From Stutzerimonas stutzeri (GTDB lineage Bacteria; Pseudomonadota; Gammaproteobacteria; Pseudomonadales; Pseudomonadaceae): 64,000 nucleotides of DNA. The notes under the pieces were generated by a model that saw nothing but the letters and a program-made list of their open reading frames with translations, was not told the origin of the DNA and did not search any database. A program made the position numbers and the translations under genes. Shown here in pieces: positions 28,217-37,953 of this stretch. Within the stretch, counting starts at the first letter, position 1. Every line of letters starts with the position of its first letter. The stretch spans positions 2,879,001-2,943,000 of the forward strand of contig NZ_CP036186.1 of NCBI RefSeq assembly GCF_015291885.1, in the 5' to 3' direction.

Positions 28217-28909
28217 TCAGATGGTTTCGGCGCCCTCGCCTGCACTCATCACCAGGGGGCGGATCTTCTGCAGCTGAGTCTCCAGCGAATAGGTGAGGCT
28301 CGATGACATCGAGAAGAAGGCCAGAAACGCCTTGAGGTTGGAGTCGGCGTGACAGGTGTCATGGATGCGCTGCCAGAACGCTTGATTGACCAGCTGCAGT
28401 TGCTGGAAAGAGCGTACCAATCCGCGCAGCTCCCAATCGGCATGCCTGCCTTCGCGTAAATTGAAGTACTGCCGCGCCAGATAGAGCGTCACGGCCCGCA
28501 AAACGAACTCATGGTTGCTGGCGAATGGCAGGTGCTGCTTGGCCATGGGTTTGAGCCGAGCAAGTACGGGGCAGGCGCTGGTCGCCATGATTACCCCGAG
28601 CAGCGCACGCAACCCCTCGTCCAGGCCAACCAATTTCGTGTATTCACGCTCGGGCGTGCGTACCCATACCAATGCCTTCTTTACGGCAGGCAGGCCCTGG
28701 AAATCCTCGATTACCCGGTGAAGGTCAACCGCGGCAGGACAATGGCTGAAATCGTCCTTGCTAAGCGGACAATTCGAACAACGCTGATGATCTAGACGGG
28801 TCCACTTGGGCGCCTGGGCGGCGACTTCCCTGTCGTATTCACGATCCAGCTCAATCCGGTAGCTGAAATCATGTTCATCATCCAAGGTGATACGGTATTC
28901 GATTGCCAT
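28217..28909 (-). CDS. conserved hypothetical protein (Pseudomonas-type)
   Basis: A soluble protein of about 230 aa. The N-terminal part (MAIEYRITLDDEHDFSYRIE) is beta-rich. The middle carries a cysteine cluster CSNCPLSKDDFSHCPAA that could bind metal, and the C-terminal two thirds is helical. The ATG at 28909 begins the conserved sequence; an upstream frame to 28981 lacks support. I recall a protein of this kind next to the ABC-F and slt genes in P. aeruginosa. No function is known to me. Confidence 0.75.
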   Translation of the reverse strand: MAIEYRITLDDEHDFSYRIELDREYDREVAAQAPKWTRLDHQRCSNCPLSKDDFSHCPAAVDLHRVIEDFQGLPAVKKALVWVRTPEREYTKLVGLDEGLRALLGVIMATSACPVLARLKPMAKQHLPFASNHEFVLRAVTLYLARQYFNLREGRHADWELRGLVRSFQQLQLVNQAFWQRIHDTCHADSNLKAFLAFFSMSSSLTYSLETQLQKIRPLVMSAGEGAETI

Positions 28910-29060
28910 TGACGCTCCACATGACTGCATTATCCGATGCGGATACTTAACTACGCGCCAGAACGCATGGCATTGATCCACCTCATAAGCCGTGACCGCG
29001 AACCATCTCGGCGCGACGCGGATCTGAGGTCCGCGTCTGTCGCCGATCGTAGGGAGCTGA

Positions 29061-30962
29061 CTACTCCTCCAGTTCAGCCCAACGCTCGAGCAACCCGTCG
29101 AGCTCCTGCTGCAGCGCTTCGATACGGCTTAGCACCGCTGCCGTCACATCGGCCGACTGCTGATAGAACGCAGGGTCGGATATCTCAGCCTGGAGGGCCT
29201 CGATACCCTTCTCTACTTCATCGATCCTGCCCGGCAAGGCTTCCAGCTCACGCTGCAGCTTGTAACTGAGCTTCTTCTTGGCTGGCGCGACCTCAGCGAC
29301 GGCGGGTGCCTGCTGCGGCTTTTTGCTCTCTTTGGCTTCACCACCCGACTCAGCGACGCCAAGCAAACGCGGCGAACCGCCCTGACGCAGCCAGTCCTGA
29401 TAACCGCCAACGTACTCGCGCACTTCACCGCCGCCCTGAAACACCAGGGTGCTGGTCACTACATTGTCGAGGAATGCACGGTCGTGGCTCACCATCAACA
29501 CAGTGCCCTGGAAGCCGAGCAGCACCTCTTCCAGCAGTTCCAGCGTTTCCACATCAAGGTCGTTGGTCGGCTCGTCGAGCACCAGCAGGTTGGCTGGCTT
29601 ACTGAAAAGCTTCGCCAGCAAGAGCCGTGCCCGCTCACCTCCGGACAGCGCCTTGACTGGCGTTCGGGCACGCTGCGGGCTGAACAGGAAGTCGCCCAGA
29701 TAGCTCAGCACATGGCGATTCTGCCCGTCGATGGTGATGAACTCGCGACCTTCGGCCAGGTTGTCGACTACGGTCTTTTCCAGCTCCAGCTGGTGACGTA
29801 ATTGGTCGAAATACGCCACTTCGAGTTTGGTGCCGAACTCGATCGAGCCACTGCTCGGCCGCAACTCATCCAACAACAGCTTGAGCAACGTGGTTTTACC
29901 GGTGCCGTTGGCACCAAGCAGCCCGATGCGGTCGCCGCGCTGGATGACCATCGAAAAATCGCGAATCAACGGCTCACCGCCAGGATGAGCGAACGTCACG
30001 TTTTCAGCGACGATGACCTGCTTGCCGGACTTTTCCGCCGTTTCTACCTGGAACGTAGCTTTGCCCTGCACATTGCGTCGTTCGCTGCGCTCGGCACGCA
30101 GTTCCTTGAGTGCACGCACACGTCCTTCGTTGCGAGTGCGGCGCGCCTTGATACCTTGGCGAATCCACACCTCCTCCTGCGCCAGCTTCTTGTCAAAAAG
30201 CGCGTTGGCGGTCTCTTCGGCGGCCAGCTGCTGCTCCTTGTGCACCAGGAAGCTCGCGTAGTCACCGTTCCAATCAATCAGGTGGCCACGATCCAGTTCG
30301 AGAATCCGGGTGGCCAGATTCTGCAGGAAGGCGCGGTCGTGGGTGATGAACAGTACGGCACCGTTGAAGCCGGTCAGCGCCTCTTCCAGCCAGGCGATGG
30401 CACCGATGTCCAGATGGTTGGTAGGCTCGTCGAGCAACAGCAGATCAGGCTCGGATACCAGCGCCTGGGCCAGCAATACACGGCGCCGCCAACCGCCGGA
30501 CAGCTCAGCCAGCGTGCGATCGGCAGGCAGCTGAAGGCGGCTCAGCGTGCTGTCGACCAGTTGCTGCAGGCGCCAGCCATCCTTAGCCTCGAGCGCCTGC
30601 TGCACATGCATCAGCTTGTCGAGATCCGCATCGTTCTGGATGTTCTGACTCAGATGGTGGTATTCGGCGAGCAGCTCGCCGACCCCAGCCAGGCCTTCGG
30701 CGACCACATCAAATACGGTGCGGTCGTCCGCACGCGGCAGCTCCTGCGGCAGCTCACCAATCTTCAAGCCCGGCGCGCGCCAGATTTCGCCGTCATCGGA
30801 TGCCCGATCACCCTTGACCAGACGCAGCATGCTGGATTTGCCGGTGCCATTGCGGCCGATGATGCAGACCCGCTCACCCCGCGCGATCTGCCAGGACACG
30901 CCGTCCAGCAGCGGCATAGTGCCGTAGGCGAGGGATACATCGGTGAACTTGAGCAGGGTCAT
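29061..30962 (-). CDS. uup: ABC-F family ATPase, Uup-like
   Basis: A soluble twin-ATPase of 633 aa. The first cassette has Walker A GRNGTGKS (36-43), signature LSGGWRRRVLLAQAL and Walker B LLLLDEPTNHLD. The second has GANGTGKTT, LSGGERARLLLAKL and LLVLDEPTNDLD. A long interdomain linker with EEVWIRQGIKARRTRNEGRVRALKELR and a C-terminal coiled coil (about 560-630) are characteristic of Uup rather than of EttA, whose C-terminus differs. No membrane segment is present. Members act on ribosomes or on branched DNA intermediates; which applies here is not settled by sequence. Confidence 0.88.
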   Translation of the reverse strand: MTLLKFTDVSLAYGTMPLLDGVSWQIARGERVCIIGRNGTGKSSMLRLVKGDRASDDGEIWRAPGLKIGELPQELPRADDRTVFDVVAEGLAGVGELLAEYHHLSQNIQNDADLDKLMHVQQALEAKDGWRLQQLVDSTLSRLQLPADRTLAELSGGWRRRVLLAQALVSEPDLLLLDEPTNHLDIGAIAWLEEALTGFNGAVLFITHDRAFLQNLATRILELDRGHLIDWNGDYASFLVHKEQQLAAEETANALFDKKLAQEEVWIRQGIKARRTRNEGRVRALKELRAERSERRNVQGKATFQVETAEKSGKQVIVAENVTFAHPGGEPLIRDFSMVIQRGDRIGLLGANGTGKTTLLKLLLDELRPSSGSIEFGTKLEVAYFDQLRHQLELEKTVVDNLAEGREFITIDGQNRHVLSYLGDFLFSPQRARTPVKALSGGERARLLLAKLFSKPANLLVLDEPTNDLDVETLELLEEVLLGFQGTVLMVSHDRAFLDNVVTSTLVFQGGGEVREYVGGYQDWLRQGGSPRLLGVAESGGEAKESKKPQQAPAVAEVAPAKKKLSYKLQRELEALPGRIDEVEKGIEALQAEISDPAFYQQSADVTAAVLSRIEALQQELDGLLERWAELEE

Positions 30963-31257
30963 GACTACCTCCGGAAAACAGGGCGCGCATTCTAGCAGAT
31001 ACCGCCTACCCTCCCCCTGGAGCTAGCGGCCTTTTATCGGCCTTTCCCCAACCGAGGTGCTGTTGCTGATCGACCCAGCGCAGGCCGCGAAAGCGTACGC
31101 TCGTCGGAAGTCTGGTTTAGTTTGTTACCGGAGCTTAATGCGCGTTTAACTGACCGGTGCGGCACGCTAAGCTAGCCCCTGCAGCAGGCCGTTTCATGTG
31201 CCGCTTTGGCGCAGCTCCCGCCTGTCATCTCAACGCCCCCCGTTCTACGGATGTACC

Positions 31258-33180
31258 ATGCGCGGCCGACTCTCCAGTTTGTGTTTCTGCCTGTTCGTTT
31301 CAACCATTGGCCTGGATGCGTCCGCCGCCAGCCTCAGTCAGCAACGCCAGTACTATGACCAGGCCAAACAGGCCCTGGCCAAAGGCGACAGCGGGCCCTA
31401 TCGCCGCTATCAGAGCGCCCTGCGTGACTATCCGCTTGAGCCCTATCTGGCCTACGACGATCTGACCCATCGCCTGAAGTCGGCCAGCAATCAGGAAGTA
31501 GAGAAATTTCTCGCCGAGCACGGTGACCTGCCCCAGATCAGCTGGATGAAGCTGCGCTGGCTGCGCCTGCTAGCCGCACGGGGGGACTGGCAGACGTTCA
31601 CCCGCTATTACGATCCAAAGATGAACTTCACCGAGCTCGATTGCCTTTTCGGCCAATACCAGCTTCGCAACGACATTCCGGGCGCCGATGCTGCTGCCGA
31701 ACGACTGTGGCTGGTCGGCAAATCACAGCACAACTCCTGTGATCCGTTATTCGAACTCTGGGAAGCCAAGGGCTTGCTTACCGAAGAGCGGCGCTGGAAA
31801 CGCACCAAGCTGGCTGTGGAAAGCGGCAATTCCGGCGTGGCCAGCTTTCTGGTCAAACGCTTGCCGACGCTGCAGACCCAAGGCCAGCTGATGATCGACG
31901 TCGCCCAGAAGCCACAGATGCTTCGCCAGCCAGAACGCTTCGCGCCAACCAGCCCTGCCATGGCAGATGTGGTTTCGATCGGCCTGCGCCGCCTAGCACG
32001 TCAGGATCCAGAGCAAGCGCTGAGCCTGCTGGATAGCTATGCCCGTCGCTTCTCGTTCTCGTCGGAGGAAAAGGTCGCCATCGCACGGCAGATCGGGCTG
32101 ACACTCGCCAAGCGTTTCGACGGCCGCGCCCTCAAGGTGATGGCTGAATACGATCCTGAGCTGCGTGACAACACCGTCAGTGAATGGCGCGCGCGCTTGC
32201 TGCTGCGCCAAGGCCAGTGGGACGAGGTACACGAGCTGACTCAGCGCTTTCCTGAAGACCTGGCGAACACCAACCGCTGGCGTTACTGGCAGGCGCGCAG
32301 CCTGCAGCTGGCCAAACCCGAAAGCAAACAGGCAGCCCTGCTCTATCAGCCTGTCGCTCAGGAGCGGGACTTCTACGGCTTTCTTTCCGCTGACCGTATT
32401 CAGGCGCCTTACAAGCTGAACCACCAACCATTGGCACTCGATCCTAAGGTCGTGCAAAAGGTGCGCAATACCGCGGGCATTCGTCGCGCGCTGGAATTCC
32501 ATGATCGCGGGCAGATCGTCGATGGGCGCCGCGAGTGGTATCACGTCAGCCGGCTATTCAGCCGCGACGAGATGGTCGCGCAGGCGCGCATCGCCTATGA
32601 GAAGGAATGGTATTTCCCGGCGATTCGCACCATCAGCCAGGCGCAGTACTGGGACGATCTGGATATCCGCTTCCCGATGGCGCATCGCAACACGCTGATT
32701 CAGGCATCAAGGGCGCGGGAGATTCATCCAAGCTGGGCCTTCGCAGTTACCCGTCAGGAGAGCGCGTTCATGGCCGATGCGCGCTCCCATGTTGGCGCCA
32801 CCGGTCTCATGCAACTGATGCCAGCGACCGCCAAGGAAACTGCCAAACGCTTCAACATCCCGCTGGCCTCGCCGCAGCAGGTGCTCAATCCCAACACCAA
32901 CATCCAGCTGGGCACCGCTTACCTGAGCCAGATCTATGGTCAGTTCAACGGCAACCGGGTGCTCGCCTCGGCCGCCTACAACGCAGGGCCGGGTCGGGTA
33001 CGTCAGTGGCTACGCAATGCCGAGCACCTTTCGTTCGATGTCTGGGTGGAGAACATCCCGTTCGACGAAACCCGCCAGTACGTACAGAACGTGCTGACCT
33101 ATTCGGTCATCTACGGGCAGAAGCTGAACTCCCCGCAACCGCTGGTGGAATGGCACGAGCGCTACTTCGAATCGCAGTAG
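31258..33180 (+). CDS. slt: soluble lytic murein transglycosylase
   Basis: A periplasmic enzyme of about 640 aa that cleaves peptidoglycan glycan strands with formation of 1,6-anhydromuramic ends. A signal peptide (RLSSLCFCLFVSTIGLDASAA) is followed by the ring of helical hairpins (U and L domains, about 25-440). The catalytic C-domain has Glu501 in RQESAF, then SHVGATGLMQLMPATA and ASAAYNAGPGRVRQW. The longer frame starting upstream at 31198 has no signal-like start, so the ATG at 31258 is chosen. It is divergent from the uup-like gene. Confidence 0.93.
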   Translation: MRGRLSSLCFCLFVSTIGLDASAASLSQQRQYYDQAKQALAKGDSGPYRRYQSALRDYPLEPYLAYDDLTHRLKSASNQEVEKFLAEHGDLPQISWMKLRWLRLLAARGDWQTFTRYYDPKMNFTELDCLFGQYQLRNDIPGADAAAERLWLVGKSQHNSCDPLFELWEAKGLLTEERRWKRTKLAVESGNSGVASFLVKRLPTLQTQGQLMIDVAQKPQMLRQPERFAPTSPAMADVVSIGLRRLARQDPEQALSLLDSYARRFSFSSEEKVAIARQIGLTLAKRFDGRALKVMAEYDPELRDNTVSEWRARLLLRQGQWDEVHELTQRFPEDLANTNRWRYWQARSLQLAKPESKQAALLYQPVAQERDFYGFLSADRIQAPYKLNHQPLALDPKVVQKVRNTAGIRRALEFHDRGQIVDGRREWYHVSRLFSRDEMVAQARIAYEKEWYFPAIRTISQAQYWDDLDIRFPMAHRNTLIQASRAREIHPSWAFAVTRQESAFMADARSHVGATGLMQLMPATAKETAKRFNIPLASPQQVLNPNTNIQLGTAYLSQIYGQFNGNRVLASAAYNAGPGRVRQWLRNAEHLSFDVWVENIPFDETRQYVQNVLTYSVIYGQKLNSPQPLVEWHERYFESQ

Positions 33181-33233
33181 CCTGAGACGCGATAGGCGTG
33201 TGCGATAACTAGCTCGAGGCGCCAAGCCTTGGG

Positions 33234-34031
33234 CTATTCCAGCACCTCGACGGGCATGCCGACCGCCAACTGTCCGGTGCCTTCGGCTATCAGGTTCTGC
33301 CCGAAGAAGACACCACCCTGACCTTTGCGATACGACAGCAGCGTATTCAATGGCTCGCGATCCGGGGCACGCTCGGCACTGAGCGGGTCGATAGTGGGGA
33401 TGACGCATCGCGAACAAGGCTTGACGATCCGGAATGTCAGCTCGCCGATACGGATACGCTTCCAGCTATCCTCTGCATAAGGCTCGGCGCCGCTTACGAC
33501 TAGGTTTGGGCGAAAGCGCAGCATGTCCAGGGGACGTCCGACACGGCGAATCAGGTCATCCAGCGATGCCTGGCCAATCAGCAGAAAGGGAAAGCCATCG
33601 CTGAACGCCGTTTGCTCACCCAAGCGCGAGTAGTCCAGATCGACCTGAATGCCGTCATCCTCCGGCAGATAAACCAAGCGACAGGCCTGGCCGAGAAAAT
33701 GCGACAGCCAAGTCGCTGCTGCCTCACCTGCGTCCGGCACAACAGGATTAGCGCTCCATATCTGCACGCAGCGCATCTCTTTGCGGCTCGGCACCTGAAC
33801 CAGCAGCTCCTGCATACCTGGGGCGGCTAGGCGTAACGCGCCATCCTGCCAGCGGGCCTGCAACAGCGCCATTTTGGGTATTGCTCGCTGAGTGAGAAAC
33901 CGCCCGGTTCCGGCAGCCACCACCATCCAGCGGCGGTCGCCTGCCAACCCTAACGTATCGCTCGCGCAATGCTGCAGCGACTCACCTGCACCGGATTTGA
34001 GAGCAAAGCGATAGAGCAAGGAGAGTTGCAT
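33234..34031 (-). CDS. MOSC domain protein (YcbX-like)
   Basis: A protein of 265 aa with the MOSC N-terminal beta-barrel (MQLSLLYRFALKSGAGESL... GDRRWMVV) and the C-terminal MOSC domain. The molybdenum-cofactor-ligating cysteine is in KPCSRCVIPTIDP. Members such as YcbX and YiiM use molybdenum cofactor to reduce N-hydroxylated compounds. The ferredoxin-like C-terminal domain found in some YcbX proteins is absent here, since the protein ends after the MOSC fold. No partner reductase gene is adjacent. Confidence 0.87.
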   Translation of the reverse strand: MQLSLLYRFALKSGAGESLQHCASDTLGLAGDRRWMVVAAGTGRFLTQRAIPKMALLQARWQDGALRLAAPGMQELLVQVPSRKEMRCVQIWSANPVVPDAGEAAATWLSHFLGQACRLVYLPEDDGIQVDLDYSRLGEQTAFSDGFPFLLIGQASLDDLIRRVGRPLDMLRFRPNLVVSGAEPYAEDSWKRIRIGELTFRIVKPCSRCVIPTIDPLSAERAPDREPLNTLLSYRKGQGGVFFGQNLIAEGTGQLAVGMPVEVLE

Positions 34032-34108
34032 GCTGCGCCTCCATGGAGATTGCGCAGCAGCATATCAGGGAGCAGCCGCGTGTTTCAGCAGCTGGAAGCA
34101 GGGATAGG

Positions 34109-35041
34109 TCAGCCCTGCTCTTCCATCTTCAACCGATCTTGAATCACATCAACCAGCTTCTCCGGCTGGAACTTGGACAGGAAGTTGTCACAACCAACCT
34201 TCTGCACCATCGCCAGGTTGAAACTACCGGACAACGAGGTGTGCAACACCACATAGAGATCACGCAGGCGTGGGTCATGCCGAATCTCGGTGGTCAGACG
34301 ATAGCCATCCATTTCCGGCATCTCCGCGTCGGTAAAGACCATCAGCAGCTTGTCGGTCAGTACCTCACCGGCGTCCGCCCATGCCTTGAGCATGTTCAGG
34401 CCCTTCAAGCCGTCACTGGCGGTGTGGATCTTCAAGCCTAGCTGGCTGAGGGTCTCCCGCAGTTGCGACAGGGCAACCGTAGAGTCATCCACACAGAGCA
34501 CCTCCCTGCCCCGGGCACGCTCGAGTCCGGGATCGGCCAGGCGCTCGGCGGAAATGCTGGTGTCGTAAGGCACAATTTCGGCGAGCACCTTTTCCACGTC
34601 GATCACTTCCACCAGCTCGTCATCGACCTTAGTGATGGAGGTCAGATAGTGCTGGCGACCCGCTGTGGTCGGCGGCGGCATCACCGACTCCCAATTGAGG
34701 TTGACGATACGGTCCACGCCGCCGACCAGAAAGGCCTGCACGGTACGGTTGTACTCGGTGACGATGATAGTGCTGCGCTCATCCGGCACCAGCGGCCGCA
34801 AGCCGATCGCGCGCGACAGGTCTACTACCGGCAGCGTTTGGCCGCGAAGGTTGACCACACCGCATACCGAGCTGTGTCGGTGCGGCATGAGCGTCATCTT
34901 CGGCAGCTGAACGACCTCTTGGACCTTGAAGACGTTGATGGCGAACTTTTGCCGCCCGCCGAGCCGGAACATGAGAATCTCGAGGCGATTCTGCCCCACT
35001 AGACGGGTGCGTTGATCGACAGAATCGAGAATGCCGGCCAT
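34109..35041 (-). CDS. cheV: chemotaxis coupling protein CheV
   Basis: A protein of 310 aa joining a CheW-like domain (about residues 15-165, with FAINVFKVQEVVQLP and VVNLRGQTLPVVDLSRAIG) to a response-regulator receiver domain (about 180-305). The receiver phosphorylation region is LLMVFTDAEMPEMDGYRL with the Asp in TDAEMP, and the acidic pocket is in VLCVDDSTVALSQL. It couples chemoreceptors to CheA and is thought to dampen signalling when phosphorylated. It stands alone, away from other chemotaxis genes. Confidence 0.92.
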   Translation of the reverse strand: MAGILDSVDQRTRLVGQNRLEILMFRLGGRQKFAINVFKVQEVVQLPKMTLMPHRHSSVCGVVNLRGQTLPVVDLSRAIGLRPLVPDERSTIIVTEYNRTVQAFLVGGVDRIVNLNWESVMPPPTTAGRQHYLTSITKVDDELVEVIDVEKVLAEIVPYDTSISAERLADPGLERARGREVLCVDDSTVALSQLRETLSQLGLKIHTASDGLKGLNMLKAWADAGEVLTDKLLMVFTDAEMPEMDGYRLTTEIRHDPRLRDLYVVLHTSLSGSFNLAMVQKVGCDNFLSKFQPEKLVDVIQDRLKMEEQG

Positions 35042-35164
35042 TTCCAGGCTCCTTGGGAGAACAATGTAAAAGGCATATCGGCCGTATCCGCCGTGGCTTT
35101 ATGCATCGCCAGCTGTTTTTTTTTAACCGGCAGTCTCTTCAACGAAGCCCCAAAGTTTACCCTT

Positions 35165-36076
35165 TTACTGGGGCTCGGCATTGCGACTCAGCAGCGGAGA
35201 ATCTGCAGGCAGATGCACGCGCAATGCCCCGGTCCGCACCGCAAAACGCAAACGTGCGCCAGTAAGCGGCTCCCCATCGAGATTGATGTCGATTGGTGTT
35301 GGCGCTTCAACCTCAAGCCAAGGTACCCGGGCACTTACAGATACCGCGTCGACACCCAGCAGGCCGCCGCTAAGCAGCGTGCCGAGCGTACCGACAGCAT
35401 CGGCAGGCGCCGGCACGATACACACATCCAGCAACCCATCGTCGATCGTCGCCTGAGGGCACAATAGTTGTCTGCCACCTGCCTGCCGGCCATTGCCGAT
35501 GCCAAGCGCTAGAAACTCACCTTCCCATTCGAAGCCCGGTCCGCTGAAACGCCCCCGAGCGGAGTGAATGTCGGCAAAACGGCTCAAGCCGGTCAGCAGA
35601 TAAGCACCGCCTCCCAATACACGTTTGAGGTCCTCGGACGTGCTGGCGGTAACTTGGGAGCCGAATCCTCCGGTAGCCATGTTGACGAATGGTTGACCGT
35701 TCATCTCACCCACATCGATCGCCCGCGCAGGCTCATCCAGCAGTGCCAGCGCTTCGAACGGATCAAGCGGAACGCCAGCCGCGCGCGCAAAGTCATTGGC
35801 ACTCCCCAGCGGCACCAGAGCGAGCGTCGCCGTGGTATTCGCCTCGAGCATTGCCATCGCCACCTCGCGCAAGGTGCCATCACCACCGCCCGCAATCAGT
35901 GTCGGGTAACCGGCCTCCAGCGCCTCGAGCACCAAGCGTTGCGCATCGCCGGGCTCCCAGGTAACGCGAACTGCCAAGTCCCATCCCAGCTCACGCTGCT
36001 TGATGACAGCCTCACGAACCTCCTCATTAAGCGCTTGTTTTCCATGCAGTATCAGCAGCGCCTTGGTCTCGCTCAT
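35165..36076 (-). CDS. YegS-like lipid kinase
   Basis: A protein of 303 aa of the diacylglycerol-kinase catalytic family, most like YegS. The nucleotide-binding signature is LIAGGGDGTLREVAMAML. Further conserved segments are PLGSANDFARAAGVP, VNMATGGFGSQVT and the C-terminal DGEPL motif (INLDGEPLTGARLRF). Such enzymes phosphorylate phosphatidylglycerol or related lipids in vitro. It lies divergently upstream of the exopolysaccharide locus, with a 374-bp gap between the starts. Confidence 0.88.
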   Translation of the reverse strand: MSETKALLILHGKQALNEEVREAVIKQRELGWDLAVRVTWEPGDAQRLVLEALEAGYPTLIAGGGDGTLREVAMAMLEANTTATLALVPLGSANDFARAAGVPLDPFEALALLDEPARAIDVGEMNGQPFVNMATGGFGSQVTASTSEDLKRVLGGGAYLLTGLSRFADIHSARGRFSGPGFEWEGEFLALGIGNGRQAGGRQLLCPQATIDDGLLDVCIVPAPADAVGTLGTLLSGGLLGVDAVSVSARVPWLEVEAPTPIDINLDGEPLTGARLRFAVRTGALRVHLPADSPLLSRNAEPQ

Positions 36077-36450
36077 GGCCGTTCGTTCCTCACTGTTCTG
36101 ACCGCTGCATCAGACCGATTTGCGACGAGGAAGTTGTGTAGAACAAGCGCAACGGTATTAATCCAAATGTTCGATCAATCGCGCCGCCGGTCAGCGCGCC
36201 TTTTCTGATTAGCTTCACCAGCACTCACGCAACTATAACTAAAAGCCTTTTAAAACAGCTGTTTGCGAACAGATTTGAGTTTTGCTCATTTTTTTGGCGG
36301 CTCGCTGGGTACTACTGAACTCATCCCGAGAGGCACGGTCGGAGCAGGAGTCCCAATCACGGTTGCGATGGCGGCCTGCTATCACTTTCCGCGTGCCGCG
36401 ACGATTAATTCGAGATATGAGCCAGCTTTGAGCTGAGGATGGAGCCTTGT
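36077..36450 (+). other. 374-bp intergenic region upstream of the exopolysaccharide locus
   Basis: No convincing gene. The central part (about 36226-36300) is AT-rich compared with the flanks, and a candidate sigma-54-type element lies at 36331-36346. This is the natural place for the promoter of the wcaJ-to-wza gene set. A 92-codon minus-strand frame at 36239-36517 overlaps the start of the wcaJ-like gene and has no recognisable content. Confidence 0.6.
36331..36346 (+). promoter_or_regulatory. candidate sigma-54 promoter element
   Basis: AGGCACGGTCGGAGCA has GG and GC exactly 10 bases apart, with CACG after the GG as in the consensus TGGCACG-N4-TTGC. The -12 half (GGAGCA) is a poor match to TTGCA. 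It is about 105 bp upstream of the first gene of the exopolysaccharide locus. Confidence 0.25.
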
Positions 36451-37878
36451 ATGCGCGTACAGTCAGTTGGAACCCTTGAATATGCTCACCCGAGTTTCGT
36501 CGATTACTTTCTGGCAAGCGTCCGCCTGATCCACGGCCTGACGGCCATCCTACCCGGCCTTCTACTGATGGCTTTCCTGAACGTCCCCACCACTGGGCCG
36601 TTCAGCGCATTCCTGGGCTTCTTTGCAGTACTCAGCATCATCATTTTCCACACCGCCGGCATCTACAGCGAAGAAGTGTTCAGCACCCTGCTGCGCTTTC
36701 GCGTAATGCTGCTCGCATGGGCGGCGGCGTTCAGCTTCTTGGTCTTCATGCACCAGGGCATGGGGTTGTTCGGCTATTTGGAAGCCAAACACTTAGCCTT
36801 CTGGTTCTTCACAAGCACCATTCTGTTCGGTGCGGAACGCCTGGCGATGCTCGCCTTGTTCCGCCGCTTCATGGCGCGCGGAATGTTCCTGCAGAACGCT
36901 GTAATTCTTGGCGGCACCGATAACGGTATCCGCGTTGCCGAATACCTGCAGAACCACCGCGACATCCGCACTGGCGTGCTCGGCTTCATTGACGACCGCC
37001 TCGAGCGCCTGCCGACCGAACTGGCCAACCTGCCGCTACTTGGCAACACCCGTGACCTGGAACGGATGATCCGCGAAGAGAAAGTCACGCAAGTGCTGGT
37101 AGCACTGCCTTGGTTCGCCGACAGCCGTATTGGCCAGGTCATCGCAGAACTGCGCAAGCTGCCGGTCAACGTTCTCCTGGTACCTGACATGGTTGCCTTC
37201 CGCCATGCCGACAAACGCATCACCGAGATCGGCGGGCTGCCGACCCTGATCGCCTCGGATCTGCCGCTGCGTGGCTGGTCACCGATGTTCAAGCGACTGG
37301 AAGACATCGTCATCTCCAGCATCGCCCTGCTCGCCGCCGCTCCGGTCATGCTGGCAATCGCCCTTGCCATCAAACTCGACTCACCAGGCCCCGTCCTGTT
37401 CAAGCAGAAGCGCTACGGCTACAACAATCGCCTGATCGAGGTCTTCAAGTTCCGTTCGATGTACCACGAAAAATCCGATGCGAACGCCGACCGCCAAACC
37501 ACCCGCGGCGACGACCGAATTACTCGCATCGGACGCTTCATCCGCAAGACCAGCCTCGATGAACTGCCTCAGCTGCTGAACGTATTTCTCGGCAGCATGT
37601 CCATGGTCGGTCCGCGTCCACACGCCACCGCCACCAAAGCTGCTGGCGTGCTGTTCGAGGATGCTGTGGCCGAATACTCCGCGCGTCATCGCGTGAAGCC
37701 TGGCATCACCGGGTGGGCGCAGATCAACGGCTATCGGGGTGAAACCGACACGCTGGAAAAGATCGAGAAGCGCGTCGAGTTCGACCTAGATTACATCGAG
37801 CGATGGTCAGTCTGGTTCGACCTTTACATCCTCGTGCGCACTCCCCCGGCATTGATCTTCAACAAGGATGTGTACTGA
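36451..37878 (+). CDS. undecaprenyl-phosphate hexose-1-phosphate transferase (WcaJ-like)
   Basis: A membrane enzyme of about 475 aa that starts the repeat unit by moving a sugar-1-phosphate, typically glucose-1-P, from a UDP-sugar to undecaprenyl phosphate. Four N-terminal helices and a CoA-binding-like domain (NAVILGGTDNGIRVAEYLQ) precede a fifth hydrophobic segment. The C-terminal catalytic domain has KRLEDIVISSIALLAAAPVM, KFRSMYHEKSD, SLDELPQLLNVFLGSMSMVGPRPHA and VKPGITGWAQINGYRGET. This layout is the WcaJ/WbaP type. The ATG at 36451 with GGAG at 36441-36444 is preferred over the ATG at 36439. It is first in the operon. Confidence 0.92.
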   Translation: MRVQSVGTLEYAHPSFVDYFLASVRLIHGLTAILPGLLLMAFLNVPTTGPFSAFLGFFAVLSIIIFHTAGIYSEEVFSTLLRFRVMLLAWAAAFSFLVFMHQGMGLFGYLEAKHLAFWFFTSTILFGAERLAMLALFRRFMARGMFLQNAVILGGTDNGIRVAEYLQNHRDIRTGVLGFIDDRLERLPTELANLPLLGNTRDLERMIREEKVTQVLVALPWFADSRIGQVIAELRKLPVNVLLVPDMVAFRHADKRITEIGGLPTLIASDLPLRGWSPMFKRLEDIVISSIALLAAAPVMLAIALAIKLDSPGPVLFKQKRYGYNNRLIEVFKFRSMYHEKSDANADRQTTRGDDRITRIGRFIRKTSLDELPQLLNVFLGSMSMVGPRPHATATKAAGVLFEDAVAEYSARHRVKPGITGWAQINGYRGETDTLEKIEKRVEFDLDYIERWSVWFDLYILVRTPPALIFNKDVY

Positions 37879-37919
37879 TCGGCGAGCCGCTCTAGTTGCC
37901 GCCGAAAAGACCGGAAAAG

Positions 37920-37941
37920 GTCACGCCGCATAAGGCGTGAC
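37920..37941 (+). promoter_or_regulatory. hairpin in the wcaJ-wzb leader
   Basis: GTCACGCC and GGCGTGAC form a perfect 8-bp stem with a 6-nt loop, 41 bp after the wcaJ-like stop and directly before a short translated-looking frame. No T-run follows, so it may act in mRNA processing or translation control rather than termination. Confidence 0.4.
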
Positions 37942-37953
37942 AGGAAGGAACTA

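Noticed and set aside
29802..30995. 397-codon plus-strand frame
   Set aside because: It lies wholly antisense to the uup-like gene, whose motifs are complete; a GC-rich shadow frame.
36239..36517. 92-codon minus-strand frame upstream of wcaJ
   Set aside because: No ribosome-binding site or domain was seen; it overlaps the wcaJ-like start.
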